Assembly (NCBI RefSeq): GCF_910592395.1
Contig: NC_088309.1
Location: 1,554,501-1,618,500 of the forward strand
Reading direction: 5' to 3'
DNA length: 64,000 nt
DNA from: Lineus longissimus
Lineage: Eukaryota > Nemertea > Pilidiophora > Heteronemertea > Lineidae
Part shown: in pieces, positions 1-13,890 of the stretch
Layout of the letters: every line of letters begins with the position of its first letter
How positions within the stretch are numbered: the stretch's first letter is position 1
Translations under genes and position numbers: made by a program
Notes under the pieces: model-generated
Told to the model about the DNA's origin: nothing
The model's database searches: none
Seen by the model: the letters and a program-made list of their open reading frames with translations, nothing else

Positions 1-62
1 GGATCGAACCCGGGCCCTATTGCGTGGTGGCCAGCAGTGTAAACCACTAGGCCATGAGGCTC
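1..62 (-). repeat. tRNA-derived SINE head, cut by window edge
   Basis: Read on the minus strand, this begins with a tRNA-like 5' half containing an A-box-like TGGCCTAGTGG and ends in a perfect RNA polymerase III B box (GGTTCGATCC). The arms do not form a clean tRNA cloverleaf, so a SINE head or a tRNA pseudogene is more likely than a working tRNA. The element would continue leftwards past position 1, so its body and tail cannot be seen. Confidence 0.5.
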
Positions 63-3000
63 CATTTCGTGCCGTCAGCGAAAAAGACACTTTTGTTGAC
101 AATTTGAGAGGAGCAATTAAGACTTAATATGATGTACATGTTACCATAAGAAGTTAATTGGAAAATCAAGTGTGCTTCGGATTTTGCTTAAGTTTAAATT
201 ATGATCAACCGCAATATGACAGCAGTGACATGTTTACATCCTAAAATCCAATTAGATTAATAATGTCCCCTTACCAGCGAAGATTTCAAATATATGACGT
301 TATTAACTCATTTTTGAATTAACTTCTTCATTCCCAAGCATTAGGTTACTAAGTTAATCCGTGTTTGTGTGTTAGATTATTACACGGCATCCGCTGTGTG
401 GGGTAAAGTAAGAATTGCCAAGAACCATGAAAATTATTTCAGATCAATATTGGTGTCAAAGTACTATAATGCGTCAATAAAATTGAAACCCTCAAGTGAG
501 TTTCTTACGCCACAGGACAAATTATTGGGTCGATTCGGAATGCAGTGTTGGTGGTCTTTAAGCGGGATTATTTTGAAGAAGAAAATGTTCACTATGATTT
601 TAGACTCAGATCTCATTAAAAAGAGCTTTTGTGGTGAAATATAGCGGTATTCGAACTCGCTTTTTGTTTCAATTAAACTCTGAATGCCCGCCATGTATCA
701 CCGGCATCATTCTGCTGGTGCTTTACGATCCATCAATGTTAAGCCGTGGGAACTGTTTATGTGCAATACTTCAGCGACTAATTAAACCACTAAATTGCAC
801 CCGAGCCTATTAAGAAGTAAAAAGTGATGTAAGAAATCGTATAATTTTGACGTCTCGATTACAGTCTCTAAAAAAGTCATCGATTCTTGATTAAACTTTT
901 TAACTAATTTTTTTAGCTATTGATCGCCCCCCTAAAAAACCTTCTTACTCTCTGCCGAGCTATAATATTACTCTGTCATGCTTATCGTCAAATGCCACAA
1001 TACAAAAGTAAGACTGCGCCTGGCATAACTGTAACGAGTCATCTTGCAAACCTATCGCTTACAAGCCAAATGAAGCATACTAAATGTGGGTTGTTCTGAA
1101 CTACTCCAAGAGCCTATCTCGAAAGGTAGTCTAATAGATAACGGATTCTAACAGCCATCTAATGAATTTTGCATCGAACACACTGTCAATAGAAGTGAGT
1201 GTTATTGCTAATCGTTATATCGACAGAAATAATGAAAATTCTGACTGAAAGGACTCGACTAGCAGTATTGATGAGTGCGGACGAAGTGAGACGTAAAACT
1301 AAACGGCTAAATGTCTTTATGATGAGGCCACTGCACATGGGAACGAAGTTTATGCAAGAATGAGCTTTGTTCATATCCTCTATGATGCTGACATTAACAT
1401 TGAGTAAGCTGCGCGAGAAGAACTTAAACGCATCTGAGAGCCCCTTTTGAATCAGGGTTAACTTCTATGCCAACATCATGTGTCCGATTATTATACCCAT
1501 CCCTTGATTCAACATTCTCATAGCATCATACCATCCGACAGTTTCTGAATGTCAAAATGCCACTCATTGAGATAGCTTTCCTGGTGTCACCCCGACTCCC
1601 TCCTGCCGCATGATTTGCAGTGGCCGAGTTCATTATGAAGAGCTTACCGTCTCCAGTAATTGTGCCCTTAGGGTGGACACCATGTTCGCCGTGTTCGGAT
1701 CACGGGGATACGGTGGAATATACAGGTGTCATGGTTCAGGGGTCACGGGAGGACATTGTGATGGCCCCGATATCGATATGTCAAGAGAGATATCTTATAC
1801 ACAAAGAAGACATCTTTAACATAACTGATTTCCAGGAAGATACATGATGGATAATGGTAAGACTGTTAGTCGAGAGTAGCGTACAAAGGGTGAGATTACG
1901 GCAAAGATATTCAACTGCAAAGTGGTGCTAAAGGGAATGAGACCTATCGTTATAAGTGTACTGGATTTTCAGTTCGGAGGTCGAAGCTTAATGCGTTTTT
2001 TTGTTATAGTAACATGATATTAAGTCAACGTATCCCAACATCTAAAGTGCTAAACGATCTATTCATGACATATGCACAGAAATTTTTTTCATGAAATAAA
2101 AAAACAACACTTTGATCAGCAGCACAACATGTATCGTTCTACAAGGACGAAATAGATCGTCATGTTAGGTCTTCATCCGGCATCACGAGCAACACCCCCG
2201 TGTCACAATACACTCTGGCCAATACATGTATACCATGGCCTACACCTACACGTATCAGCACTTAAATTGCGTACGTCATTCTCTCTCAGCAAATTGTACC
2301 ATGTTATCAAAAAGCTCTTCCAGTGCAAAGGCGACTAATCTGAACCCCATCACGTTAGATTTGACAAAATTTGGCTCTTTGATGCATAGGCTATATACTA
2401 AAATTTTTAGTAAAACAAACCTACAATTGCGAGAGAAAAAATACACTACACAGGTCCTTTCTCATGAGAAAGATACTAGTTTGGTAAAACGTAATTTACA
2501 GTACATAGTTACAGGAAAGCAGGGAAAGAACAGTTTTCCCCAACTTGTGAAGGAACCGCTCCAACCGGAACCCGGCGACTAGCGATCGGTGAGAGCACAT
2601 GGTGCATCTTCTACAGCAAGTAACGTTACCAGTACACTGCATAGACCATGTAGATTACCAAAAAATGATATTTACCAGAAGAAAGCTTTCCTTGGCTAAA
2701 TCCGATCGTATTCCATAGGAAGAATATAAATCCCAGGCCTAAAAGGGGTGTCCCAAACCGCATAGTGCATCGTCTACATTTCCTCTGTCATCGCCCCGTG
2801 GCGTCAAGCCGCTGTGCTAGCACATTGGCCAGGAACCTGTTGGCACTGCTGTGCTGTGCGCAGCGACGTCGCCGACAGAGCAATGGAGGTTTGCCATGTT
2901 AACACCGATCAAATACTCCCTCGATTGATCACAGCTGAGAACCAGTATGCGGTGGCTTTGTGAGAAAAAACCCGCCGCTGAATCTCACAAATGAATTATC

Positions 3001-6000
3001 ACGGTATGAAAGGCTAGTCACCGCAGAGAACGCTGTGAACCTCCGTTCTCGTAATATCCAAAGTTGTCAAAAGCTATTATAATAGCCAATCGAATCAAGG
3101 TATTCCCGATCGACATGATTCAGAATATGTGTGAAGGCTGTGCTATGAAGACTATCAGTTGGATCTTGAACATCTTGATCGGATCGGCTTATTCACAAAA
3201 TATCCAATCCCTATACAATCCAAGATCTCGACGTGTCCTTTGCGTCTGACATGAAACCAAATGAGGAACGGAATACCTCGAACTCATTGAGTTATAGCGA
3301 GGCTGCCGCTATGTATGTAGCGCCTTACGACAGCGTAGCCGGTAAATCCATTTTCGCATGCTCTGCAGACATGGAGATACCTCAAGGCAAGAAACTAATT
3401 TCTTGGATAATATCATAACATGGGTACATTTTACAATTCAATACATTCTTCACACAGGGGAAAGTTAATCACGGCCTAATACCAGACGTGCCGTGGGCGA
3501 AATGAAACCTCGATTTATTCACTGCGAGCCGCTTTATTTATTGCGGAGTGCGTTCAGTAAATGTCCACCATTTATCATCTATTTGCTTTATGTCTTGAAA
3601 AATAGCCACGACATTGGCACGTTATATGATGCTGCATTTAGTGACCTTTGTACGTGATGAAATTATAATCAGTGGCTATTGATGCCAATATGGTAAAGGG
3701 GTTGATGCTCGCTCTCATGTAGAAAGTTCCAGCTACATTTAACAGAAAGGTCGGGCAACCTTTTGATGCATCGATGTCAATTATTCTGAGTGGTGCGAAG
3801 TGACGATGAATGAATAAAATATGCTTCCGGTGCTGAGTCATTCAACTATAAACTCACTAGACACTTCAACTTCAACAGTTTTATATTCTTCGATCCGTTC
3901 GCAGAGTCCCGGCCTTGTAGTGACTTTGTCCACACAAGACCGATTCAGCATGTGAATTGATGCATATTCTTTGATTGATATCGCACCACAAAATATCAAG
4001 GTCTGCAAAATATCAAGGTGGCACTGGCATCTTCATTGAGACTCCACTTTCTGTGTGTATCGTAAATCAGCATTATGCAAATGGGAAAGGGGGATGTATA
4101 ATGCGGTTAGGGTTCGGGGCTGGAGAAGGATGTAATGGGTAAGTCAGATATTCGGCACAGCTGATTGCAGTGTTTGTTGAAGTCGACCTAACATTTGTAC
4201 GATCATTTATCACATTATCTGATGACCAGGCGCATTCAGTGGAGGTAGATCAGATGATCAATAGCTACTACTAAAAAGTGACGGCACATAACCGTACTTG
4301 TTAGTGATGGGGATCCCCACCGGCATGGCCGAGGGGGATGAGCACTGAGCAATGGATCTTACTTCAAGGCTAGAACGACCGTCTTGCCTGAGGGCCTATT
4401 CGTATTGGGATTATCAATCGTGCAATGATGATGTACAACATTTGCCCGAGAAAGAAATGAAATTTTCGGGAAGCCATATTTACTTATATCAGTGACTAGT
4501 ACATCAGCTTCTTACACACAGTCAAATTAAAGGTGCTAGGGGTTCACTCCCGATGACTACTTAAGACGCACCAGCACCGAAGCCACGATATAACGGTTTC
4601 TTACCTGTCGATCTAAACAATATTCTGCCATACATGCCATGCCAAGTATCATCTTTCGTCTCGTCTGCAAAACCACAAGTCCAAACTCCACACAGAATAG
4701 CGAGGCGAAAAAGGATATTCGTAAACATCCTGAGAACCCACCAAGAAAATATCCGTTTAAAAAACTGCTGCAGACATTTCAAACTGAAATGCCACTTTTA
4801 AAATATGGAAAAACGATACGTTTTACGATGGAAAATTAGCACCACAAAAGACTAATTAAGAAAGAATTACGTAATAATCAAAGCTTGGATTAGTTAGCAA
4901 AGTCACAACAAGACCTTCTTTCTTCCATATGAAAACAAGCCACATTTCTATTTTCATTTCTGAGTGCGATATTATATTAGTATACCCACAGTTAACCACT
5001 TTTATTAAATCACGAGAAGAATAAGAATGTATGTTCTACATGAAAGTTCGAAGGGCTATTATGCTAAATCGGTTGAGACATGTTTAAAAATAACATTTAA
5101 TTCGTTTGAAATTTTAATATGCACATTATGCCAATATAACAGCAAAGACTTACGATATTTTTAGTGTGAAGCTATTTAACCTTGCCGCCTGCATACCTGT
5201 CTAGAACACAACGTTCTGGTCAGTTTCGGTTTTAACAAATGGGCCAAAGGTATCTAACAAGTCTACCAAATCAGGACTACGACCCACTAGCAATAATGAC
5301 ACTAGCATGCTTTGGTCTACCGGTATATTTCTTTCGGAACTGCTAAGGCACGTTGGTCATAAACGTGACGACAGAGCGTTTTAAGAGAAGCTGCTGTACA
5401 AGCTTTACTAATGGCTTTTGTGTATTCGTGCAGACACTGACTGTGAGTTTCTTTAGAAGAATACCATATTATCCCCCATCGATTCACACATCGTACGAGA
5501 TTCGGATAGTCTCATACTTTTTCGGACTGTTTGCGTCACGTTATAACATATCTAGAAATAGCTAGTAACTAAACTGCATAGCGCCGCAGGTACAGCATAC
5601 GGCATATCAGTCGTCATTTGGTAGTTTTTTAGTAAGTATTTCATGAGTAGAAAGTGTAGCACTTAAAAGGATCTGCAGTGTCAATCAGATCACGTGTCAA
5701 CACGATAGAGAATAGAGAATAAAGAAAGCACTCCAAAATATTAAACCTTTTGTTGTTAAGTTTAACGTTACACAATAAAAAGGTCGTTTTCAATAACGAT
5801 ATATGAAAAAAGTTGTATAAATGAGAACATTGTATTAAGAACTTAACAGGAAGAACGATCTTCATATGACATTTAGAGTAAATCTCGTCTAAGAATACCG
5901 TCCTCTTATGCTAAAAAGGGGCTGAGCGTGCCATTAATTCATTAAAATATTATGGACTAAATACTCGAATCAATATTCAAACCTGAGACCTGGGTTCACA

Positions 6001-9000
6001 TGACATGTACGACGAGCCGTTTAGTACTCGATATTTGGATGGATTGCCAAGTATAGACCCTACCCTCCTGATAATATTAATGGTTGATAATAATTTACAC
6101 TTCTTCAGCACTTTTTCGAAGTATCATGATCATTGCTCAAAGCGCCTTTTAGGAATGATTGTTATATTGGTGTCGACAGAACCATCTGGGATTTTAAGGA
6201 ACTCCTACGAAGCACTCATTTAATTTCGACCAAGTAATGACGACAAAATTCATGTGGCAATGACGACATGAGATTCACAAGACAGAGACTGAGTAACGCA
6301 TTTTCATGTGATGAATGCAACCACCCACCATTTATGTGTCTTTAGATGCTAGTTTGCAAATATACATGTATTTTATTCACACCGGTTCACTGACAACACG
6401 TCCGGGACGAACACGAGTATGATTGATTGATATCACATCCGACTTAACAGTTTTAATGATGACCTTCGAAGCAATCCCTCGACATTATGATATCGTGTTA
6501 TTGAACGCTTCGTGCAGAACACGCATATCATGACACGAGACTTAATGACATTGGTTTAGCATATACTCAATGACATGTCCACTATTGATTTCAAGATATA
6601 AGCTAGAAAATGAATCGTCTTCATAACCTCGCTTTATGTACTGACGTATTTGCACAGTAAACATACATAACCGATTTGTACCAAACATAACTCTGAAGTT
6701 GAGATGCATAAAAACATATGCAGCAAAATATCCAATAAGTTTCTCATTCGTAATATTTACCATCCCAAATAAATTACAATGTGGAATACTCTTGGTGATG
6801 CTCAAAAAGAAAAAACTGAATGACGAAAGTTTGGAATAGGACTTTGCCACTGCAGTCGTCGCCGTGGGTAAGTTAAGCGCCGCCACAGGGGTAATTTGAT
6901 ACTCTACCCGTCTTCGCAGTAGGTGAAAAGCGGAGGTAGCATAAAACGATGCTACCCGTACCAACCGCCAATTGCTAACTACCAAATAACCACTGGGGCT
7001 GAGCGTAGTTTCGCCACGCCGGTGACTGAAGAGGGAAACGCCGATTCCCAAAGAGAGAACCCGCGTTTATTAGTGATGGGAGGAAATCCAGACACGGATG
7101 AGCCCTCTACGATCCATCTTGACTGACTAAAGGAATTACTTGGCAGGGTGTCTATTCATCTTCCCAAATGTAGACACGAGAAATCAATACTTAAGGATAA
7201 ACATGAACCTGGATCTCTTTGCCTCGTGTATGTGCAAAGCTGTGCGTCTCACTGTGGGGATTTAGAAGAGAGTTGAGGTGAAGTGTGCCGAGTCTTGCGT
7301 TCGGTGGCTTGGTGGGGCGCAACAGCTTTGTATGAAAGGGTGGCGAGAAACGAAGGTATTCATTCTCCACTAATAGTGTTTAGAGCGTCCATCCCTGAAG
7401 CCCAATGAAACAATTTGTTGGTCTACCCTTTTTGAGTGACCACATGCACATACTCACGACATGTTTGGTCGGGTTAGCAGCGATCATCAGCCATAAAGAA
7501 GTCTAACACAGGTAACAACACTTGTACTTACTGTTCAAAGTACACTTATTCGTAGAACAAGTAGATATCACAAAATAGAGAACACACACGAGAAAGAGAA
7601 GAACGCCTCCACTCCCGCAAGTCATTGTAAAAAAACAAGTTAATGTCTTATAAAACGTATTACTGCCACAGGTCATTTATTTTTGATGTAATTTGAGATT
7701 ATCAGCAGTGCATTAATAAATCAAAATCAAAACAATCAATAATTTCACGGTCCACACGAACAATTCCTCAATTACTAATGGCTGTGCGTGCGAGAGAATA
7801 ATATGTAAAAATAACAATGATATACAGAAAAAACCTCATACTAGTTTTTGGACCGTTCGATGCGTTTGATCAGTCATCTTTAGGCCCTACAGGCCACCCG
7901 ACATGATGATAACACCCTATTCCGCATTTCGTCGCTTTTCCCCCGAATATCATTTCTGCACAAAGAACGCTTCCACTAATTCATCTATCAACCATTTCAA
8001 CACACTTCAAAGAGTATGGTACGATTTGCAATTCCGGCATCGCCTTTTGATCTGCAAGGAAAATTGATCAACTCATTTGAGCCGAGTTCTTGAAATCTTA
8101 AAAATCATAATTACGCTCATGTTATTACTTCCCACACAAAATCCTGGAGCATCACACCATCTGAAGCAGGTTTATTTAGTGTTTTCAACACGAATTCCCG
8201 ATGAATATTTGCCCTTAATTCAAGATTATTTAACATGTTCAATCCAATAACTTGCCACATATGCACAGTTTAACATGGAGTTACTCGAGTAGGAATGATA
8301 AATGGCTGACGGCCAGTACTGCAGTCTAAGGATTCAAAATGAAACTGAAGCCCTGCCATTACTAAAATGAATATTCGAATACACCCAGGTCGAAAATGGA
8401 TACAAAATTGAAAGATTCATGTGACATCTTCAGTAAAGATCTTAGCCAAGAACTTACAAAAATTTAGAAACGAATACGGATTTTCGACGTGGGCGTGCAG
8501 TAAGTCATCCATTGTGATCGCTCGTTACTACACATCTCAGTAGGAGCTGCCCTGAGTTCCTCTTGAGTTCGCTGTCACGTCAGTCATGCCAGTCATGTCA
8601 GTCCACGCGAGGCTGACAATATTAATTCAGCAGCCCACTTCAGCTAGTTTCTTTCGTATCTCTAGCATCTGCCTTGCCCGTGGTCTCCCCATTGGGAACC
8701 CACCTTAATCAATAGTAGGTACACTTGAGATCAATGGCTGTGACGTTGGCCACTTCATCAGTAATCTGTCTATAGATACATTCAACCAGGCGAAGATCGT
8801 ATGAAAAGGTGCTAGACAGAATCAAAGGCTTTAGTAAATGTATGTACTCCGAGGAATTAACTGGGTATCGATGGAGTACGATGGAGTGCTTTTCATTTGC
8901 GAAGAGGGTCGATAGAGAAGAAACAATACCGTGTCCTGGTCGATTTATGGCCTCTATCGTCATTCGAACATGGTGGGTAGGCCCCCTATTGTCATCAATA

Positions 9001-11805
9001 TAGACAACATGATCAGTGCATCAACGAATGTACGCTAATTAAGTCAACCATCACCGTCTCCTTGATTGTTTATCTTGGGAAGGCTTTGGAGTTGAGTGCT
9101 GAGGAAGATTCAATCGACCACTGCCAATGCAGGTCAAGCTGACTCAACATTGGCGATATCGGATTGTTCGCCTCGAATTCTGTTTGTCGTGAACAAGTGT
9201 CAGGACGGCCCTGTCAAAAAAGCATATCATTATCAGATTGGGTGAAGGCTGAACGCCGGATTGGCGATTGTGCAATAGCGTTGCACTCAGAAACGATGCC
9301 AATTTGACACAAACGGAACTTCTACGGGCGTCACATTGGTCTAGACCCCATAGTCACGGACATCGGGCGGAAGAACATAAACACGCCATGAAGATATGCA
9401 CTGGACAGAGTCAATCAAACACGATGCCTGGATCGGAATCAGAGCAAATGAAACTATCGGTCTATTTGCATTCGACGAATGAGCCGAGGCAAGTACTCTT
9501 CTCTCTAAAGAACCTGTATGTAGGCAGGCAACTGGATATTGATTGCCGAAGCACCATCTCAAATGACATGCAAAGGAGATATGCAATATCATGAATATCA
9601 TATTCGAAGTACTTTAATGCTTGGATGATCAGAAAAGTGTACATCGAATGTATGCGTCCTCTTCAGAAAAGAGGTAATGGAGACATTAAAGGGAGGACTT
9701 TTGAAGAGTACGGATTCGGGAGTTTGGTACCATCCCATATCCAAAGGGCATCTGTTTGCCCTGTTCGTTTTATATAACGTAAGGTGAATCCGGAAATGCA
9801 TCAGTGCACGAATATTTGAATATTTTCATGTTTTGTTTTTTGTTTTTTTCATATAAGATTGAAATGGTAAGACGTTTACTCTGGTTAAAACCATTAAGTT
9901 AGACTTTTTAACAATAAATTACCTAAATTCATATAAAGACATATGCAAATGCTGTGCTGTCTTGTAGATAAAGCTGAACCATATACAGACAGTATTCATA
10001 TCTATCTGTACTGGTCGCAATCATGCAGTCTGATACCCTACACTGGATAGGTCGACAAATTTCAACGGACCACAGGGAGACCGGGAATATTTTCAGTGGG
10101 CGGGAAAGATAAGTAATTCGATATGACAACAAATTTGTCATTTTCGTAGCATCGAGCGTTGGTTTTGACAGGTCAGTAGATATTTCTCGCTGACAAATTA
10201 AATGTCTACCAATTTCCGATAAGGGGGCATCCATCATGGCAAAGCTCGATTTCAATTGGGTTTGGGCCTCCTGTGGAATTTGGTGATATGTCTGACAGTT
10301 TATTCGCTCTCTCTGTATTGATAAATCAATGTATCCTCACAGCGACAGAGCAACGAGTCGATCGATTAAATGACACTGCTTCATACTTGTACATGAGCTG
10401 CACGTAGAAGAGAAACATGGTATGGAGAGTTGTAAGAATGTAATATGTCCTGTTGTTTTTGAAACAGTTCACCTTACCACTTTACCAGCATTGCTGAGCA
10501 CAATGTACCTTGTAATGCGAACTAGCGACATGGAGGTGACGAACAACAAATACTACTCCGATGTTTTTACAAGAAAGAAAGCCAGTGGTTTAGGTCAGAT
10601 TACGTCCATCTCAACATAATCACAAGTTGATTGGAGAAATGTTTTATTTAGGTACGACAAATTTGAATTGGTGTTTTAACTCGCTGTCGGAGTTTTCACA
10701 ACAGACAGGTTTTTACAAGTGCGGAAACTGCTCAGCATTAATGCCATACTCTGGATTATTGAGATACATCACCCTGTCATACAAAAAACAGTCTCCCTGT
10801 TTACTTAGGAAATGGGATTTTCTTTCTAGGACACCATATATGTTGATGGACCAGCAGCAGTCAGCAGAATGAATGTAATCACTGGCGACACTTGATTTAT
10901 TCATTTACTTGGTCAACGGTCGGATGATATCAAACATTGGCGGTGCGTGATGACAACTTGTGCTGTGTTACAAATGAGTCGCTCCAAAACGCGAACTCTC
11001 ATTTTTAATAAAGATAAAGATAAAGATGAAGATGAAGTGTTGTGCTGAATCATATATCCAGCCACTTTAGAATCTGATCAGGTCGATGGATTCTCATGCA
11101 CGCGTTGACTAGAACTTGCTTCACATTGAGCATACTGTTGGTCCAATAGCTTTGATCAAACCAGCATTCAAATAAGCTGTCAATGGCAGACCTTCAGCCC
11201 CCGCTCCTTCTACCAGCAGAGACGGTTAGACACATATATGTACCGTGGCCTTCTGGTATTGCTCTTATATACGTTACTGCACTGCACATGTAGTTAAGGC
11301 TCCATCTCCACCTACCGTAGGCTGAGGACCCTACAACCATGCCAACGTGCAGCACTCATCCGCCAGCAGTTCAGTCTCCAATATTCGTGTTGTTTCTGAC
11401 ACGTTTTCCCTGTAATAGTGGGGACAGCTCCTCCATATTTTTACCTTGTCATTTGCTGGTGGAGTAGGCTGGTCAACAGTTACACAAATCAATGTCGGCT
11501 GGCGGGAGAGCAAACCCCGGAGCTATGTACAAAGGCAAACGAATTACACAGCACAGGCTACCCAGGCAGCAACAAACGAAGTCCTCCTATACCTCAAACA
11601 TGATAAGATGGTCTTGATAAAATCACCCGCAATTGTCCCCAGGAATAATCTTAGCCATGCAGGAGCCTAACATAGGTCTGTTCGCTTACCAATAAATGTA
11701 CTTATTGCTTTCAGCTCGTGCAAATACGCATTAGTGGTTTATAGAAGTCCATGTACATGTATTGCTTTATCGTCAGAATTTTCCTAATATGGCAGTATTG
11801 TTTTA
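63..11805. other. Intergenic stretch without supportable gene
   Basis: All open frames here are short (up to 169 aa), often open on both strands at once, and show no recognisable domain or codon pattern. The longest, complement 6542-7051, has no motif I recognise. I see small local repeats only: a duplicated AAAATATCAAGGT near 3987-4019 and a GATAAA-type hexamer run at 11007-11037. No convincing TE protein fragment was found by eye. Confidence 0.5.
11007..11037. repeat. Hexanucleotide microsatellite (AAAGAT/GAAGAT)
   Basis: A short purine-rich run of about five six-base units, changing from AAAGAT to GAAGAT part way along. Simple sequence, no coding role visible. Confidence 0.8.
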
Positions 11806-11807
11806 CG

Positions 11808-11868
11808 CTGTGACTCGAACCCATGACCTCTAAATATCCGGAAACTTTACCAGGGCCCAACAAACTTC
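11808..11868 (-). repeat. tRNA-like SINE fragment
   Basis: The minus strand shows a B box, GGGTTCGAGTCAC (11810-11822), about 40 bases downstream of an A-box-like GGGCCCTGGTAAAG. Length and spacing fit the tRNA-related head of a SINE. No paired acceptor stem is visible, so I do not call it a tRNA gene. Confidence 0.38.
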
Positions 11869-13300
11869 CTTATTTCCTTGGCACTATCTCCCTGCCCATT
11901 ACGACCTCCTTCCGAATAAGCAATGTATCACCAAAAAGATAGAAGGCGATGAGCTCGCTTGGGAATTTCTGGTACCACACATAAGGCCTTTGGTGGCTGG
12001 CATTGCCATGCAAAGTAGCCAAGACCATGTACATGATACGCGGCGCGATACGCCATCTTGCCATGAGCATTTCCGTCACGACACGCAATCATCCTGATCG
12101 TATTATTTAACTCAGCTGAACTTAGGCAATCATTTACTGCATGGCAGGGTTATTGGAAACAATTTCATTATACGGTTGAAAAGGTTGAATCGATTGGCAG
12201 TTGTTATTTACATTCAAGCAACATGGAAACGTGGGGTGCATCCTTCCAGTGCAGAAGTAAGCTTATTGTTTCACTGCGAGGATAGCTGATACAGAGTACA
12301 TATGTATTCCCGGGAATGTTTCTGATGAGACCCCACTCGGCTCATGAACAGTTTACAATTATTACCCAGAAAAATCGATGACTGGCCTGATTTCATCTCA
12401 CTTTCGTGAAAATCATAACACAAGGTCTTTCGTTACAAGTCATGGCCACTGATGTATGTTATGTGGGGAGACTAATGACATGGGTCGGGAGAAGATCGAG
12501 GCGCTGTTAGGACAATTTTTCGCAAGATTTCAACTCATACACTAATAATCAATCAATATCAATATCAGTTAATTGCTTCTTTTATAATGATGTGTACAAT
12601 TTTTATAAGGTATGACAGAAACAAATCACCAAATCAAATAACATTGTGATAAAAATAAACCTGAATTCGACACGAATTGGTGTAATTCATCTTTCGTAGT
12701 CCTTCGTAAAGCTTGCAAAACGTGCCTATTTCTTACAGTTGAGCCTCAATGTTCAGCACCGTCTGCTAACAGCGACAGACACTATTACCAAGCAACAACC
12801 AAAATCGATCTGGAATATACTGTTATCCAAAAGCGTCTCATGTGCCAACATATTTCATGTTTCAGTGGTTCTTCTTGTTAGAAGCCCTGGTGGAACATGA
12901 TACCAAAATCTAGTCAATGTGTTCAATATTCATTAGGCAAAACACACTAAGAACGTCGATTTGATTTCCAGTCCAATTTTCGCGAGCACCATCTGCAAAC
13001 TGAGGGGAAAACTGAGGCGAATGAGCTCCGAAGAATCAACGTGTCAGTCTCCCTGCCGAGACTTGCACCACCTCCTCACGAGATCCGGTTTGTCTTGACG
13101 GCAATCTGCCCTTTTTGGGAACGTTCGGCGACAGCTGGTTCGTTTGTTTCTCAGCATTTCCACTTCGTAAACTTTGGCGGCGGCATCTTGGCATAGAGTG
13201 GTTGAGTTGGTTGGTCACGGTACCATGAGAAAATGTAAACGTTCTGCCGTAGTAGACGGCAAAACACTGGACAAGCACACGTGCAGCCTAACGCAAGGAT
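11869..13300. other. Intergenic, nothing recognised
   Basis: No open frame with a recognisable product and no repeat of note. Overlapping short frames on both strands near 13036-13400 lie over the small palindromic tandem repeat that follows and are not credible genes. Confidence 0.5.
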
Positions 13301-13301
13301 C

Positions 13302-13369
13302 GACTGTGTGCATATACACAGGACAGTCACACAGAGTGACTGTGTGCATATACACGGTACAGTCACACA
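13302..13369. repeat. Two-copy tandem repeat of a palindromic unit
   Basis: Two near-identical 32-base copies start at 13302 and 13338 (period 36). Each begins GACTGTGTGCATATACAC and ends ACAGTCACACA. Each is itself partly self-complementary (GACTGT at one end, ACAGTC near the other), so each copy could fold back as a hairpin. Confidence 0.75.
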
Positions 13370-13710
13370 AGCGGGCGAACACTATGAATGCCAGTTGAGA
13401 AGTGATTTGTTTCGTTCACAATACACAAGTCCACCAGTCATACGCGGTCAAATTACACGCCCCAATTCATGGCAGGACAAGCGTAACACTAACTGCAGTA
13501 CTGTCAGTTTCGCCAATTGTTCAATGAATGGCTCACTTCAGTTTTAAGCAGGGAACAACAAAAAGGTGGATGTGTTGAAAGGATTACAGGTTTATTGTTG
13601 TTTACATAACTCAATCAACTCGTTGTTCATGTTTGATCATTCTTCCATACATTACTTACACTGACACAAAGCCCTGGTTGCCCAATCAGAGTTTGTCATT
13701 CCAACCTAAG

Positions 13711-13754
13711 ATGAACTCAGTTACACATGCACATGTATGTGTAACTGAGTTCAT
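13711..13754. repeat. Perfect 18-bp inverted repeat (hairpin)
   Basis: The left arm 13711-13728 (ATGAACTCAGTTACACAT) is exactly reverse-complementary to the right arm 13737-13754, separated by an 8-base loop that contains ACATGT. There is no T tract or gene next to it, so it is not an obvious terminator. It could be the core of a tiny foldback element or a hairpin RNA. Confidence 0.9.
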
Positions 13755-13829
13755 GTGCTTGCAGCGTATGAAAGTTATGTTACAAGATTAACACTGTATC
13801 TCAACATCAACTTGAGTTCACCTTTGCCT

Positions 13830-13890
13830 CTACAATGGATTCGAACCCGCACCCTCATTCACACACAAGTGCAAAGGTTCTGACTGTACA
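13830..13890 (-). repeat. tRNA-like SINE fragment
   Basis: A perfect B box, GCGGGTTCGAATCC, is present on the minus strand (13837-13850). The sequence before it resembles the 3' half of a tRNA, but no good A box is present at the expected distance. Probably the remains of a tRNA-derived SINE. Confidence 0.38.

Noticed and set aside
1-62. Functional tRNA gene
   Set aside because: A and B boxes are present, but acceptor and anticodon stems do not pair well and the piece is cut by the window edge. A SINE head fits better.
6542-7051. 169-codon frame on the minus strand
   Set aside because: No recognisable domain or motif, low-complexity hydrophobic patches, and competing frames on the other strand. 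Not supportable as a gene.
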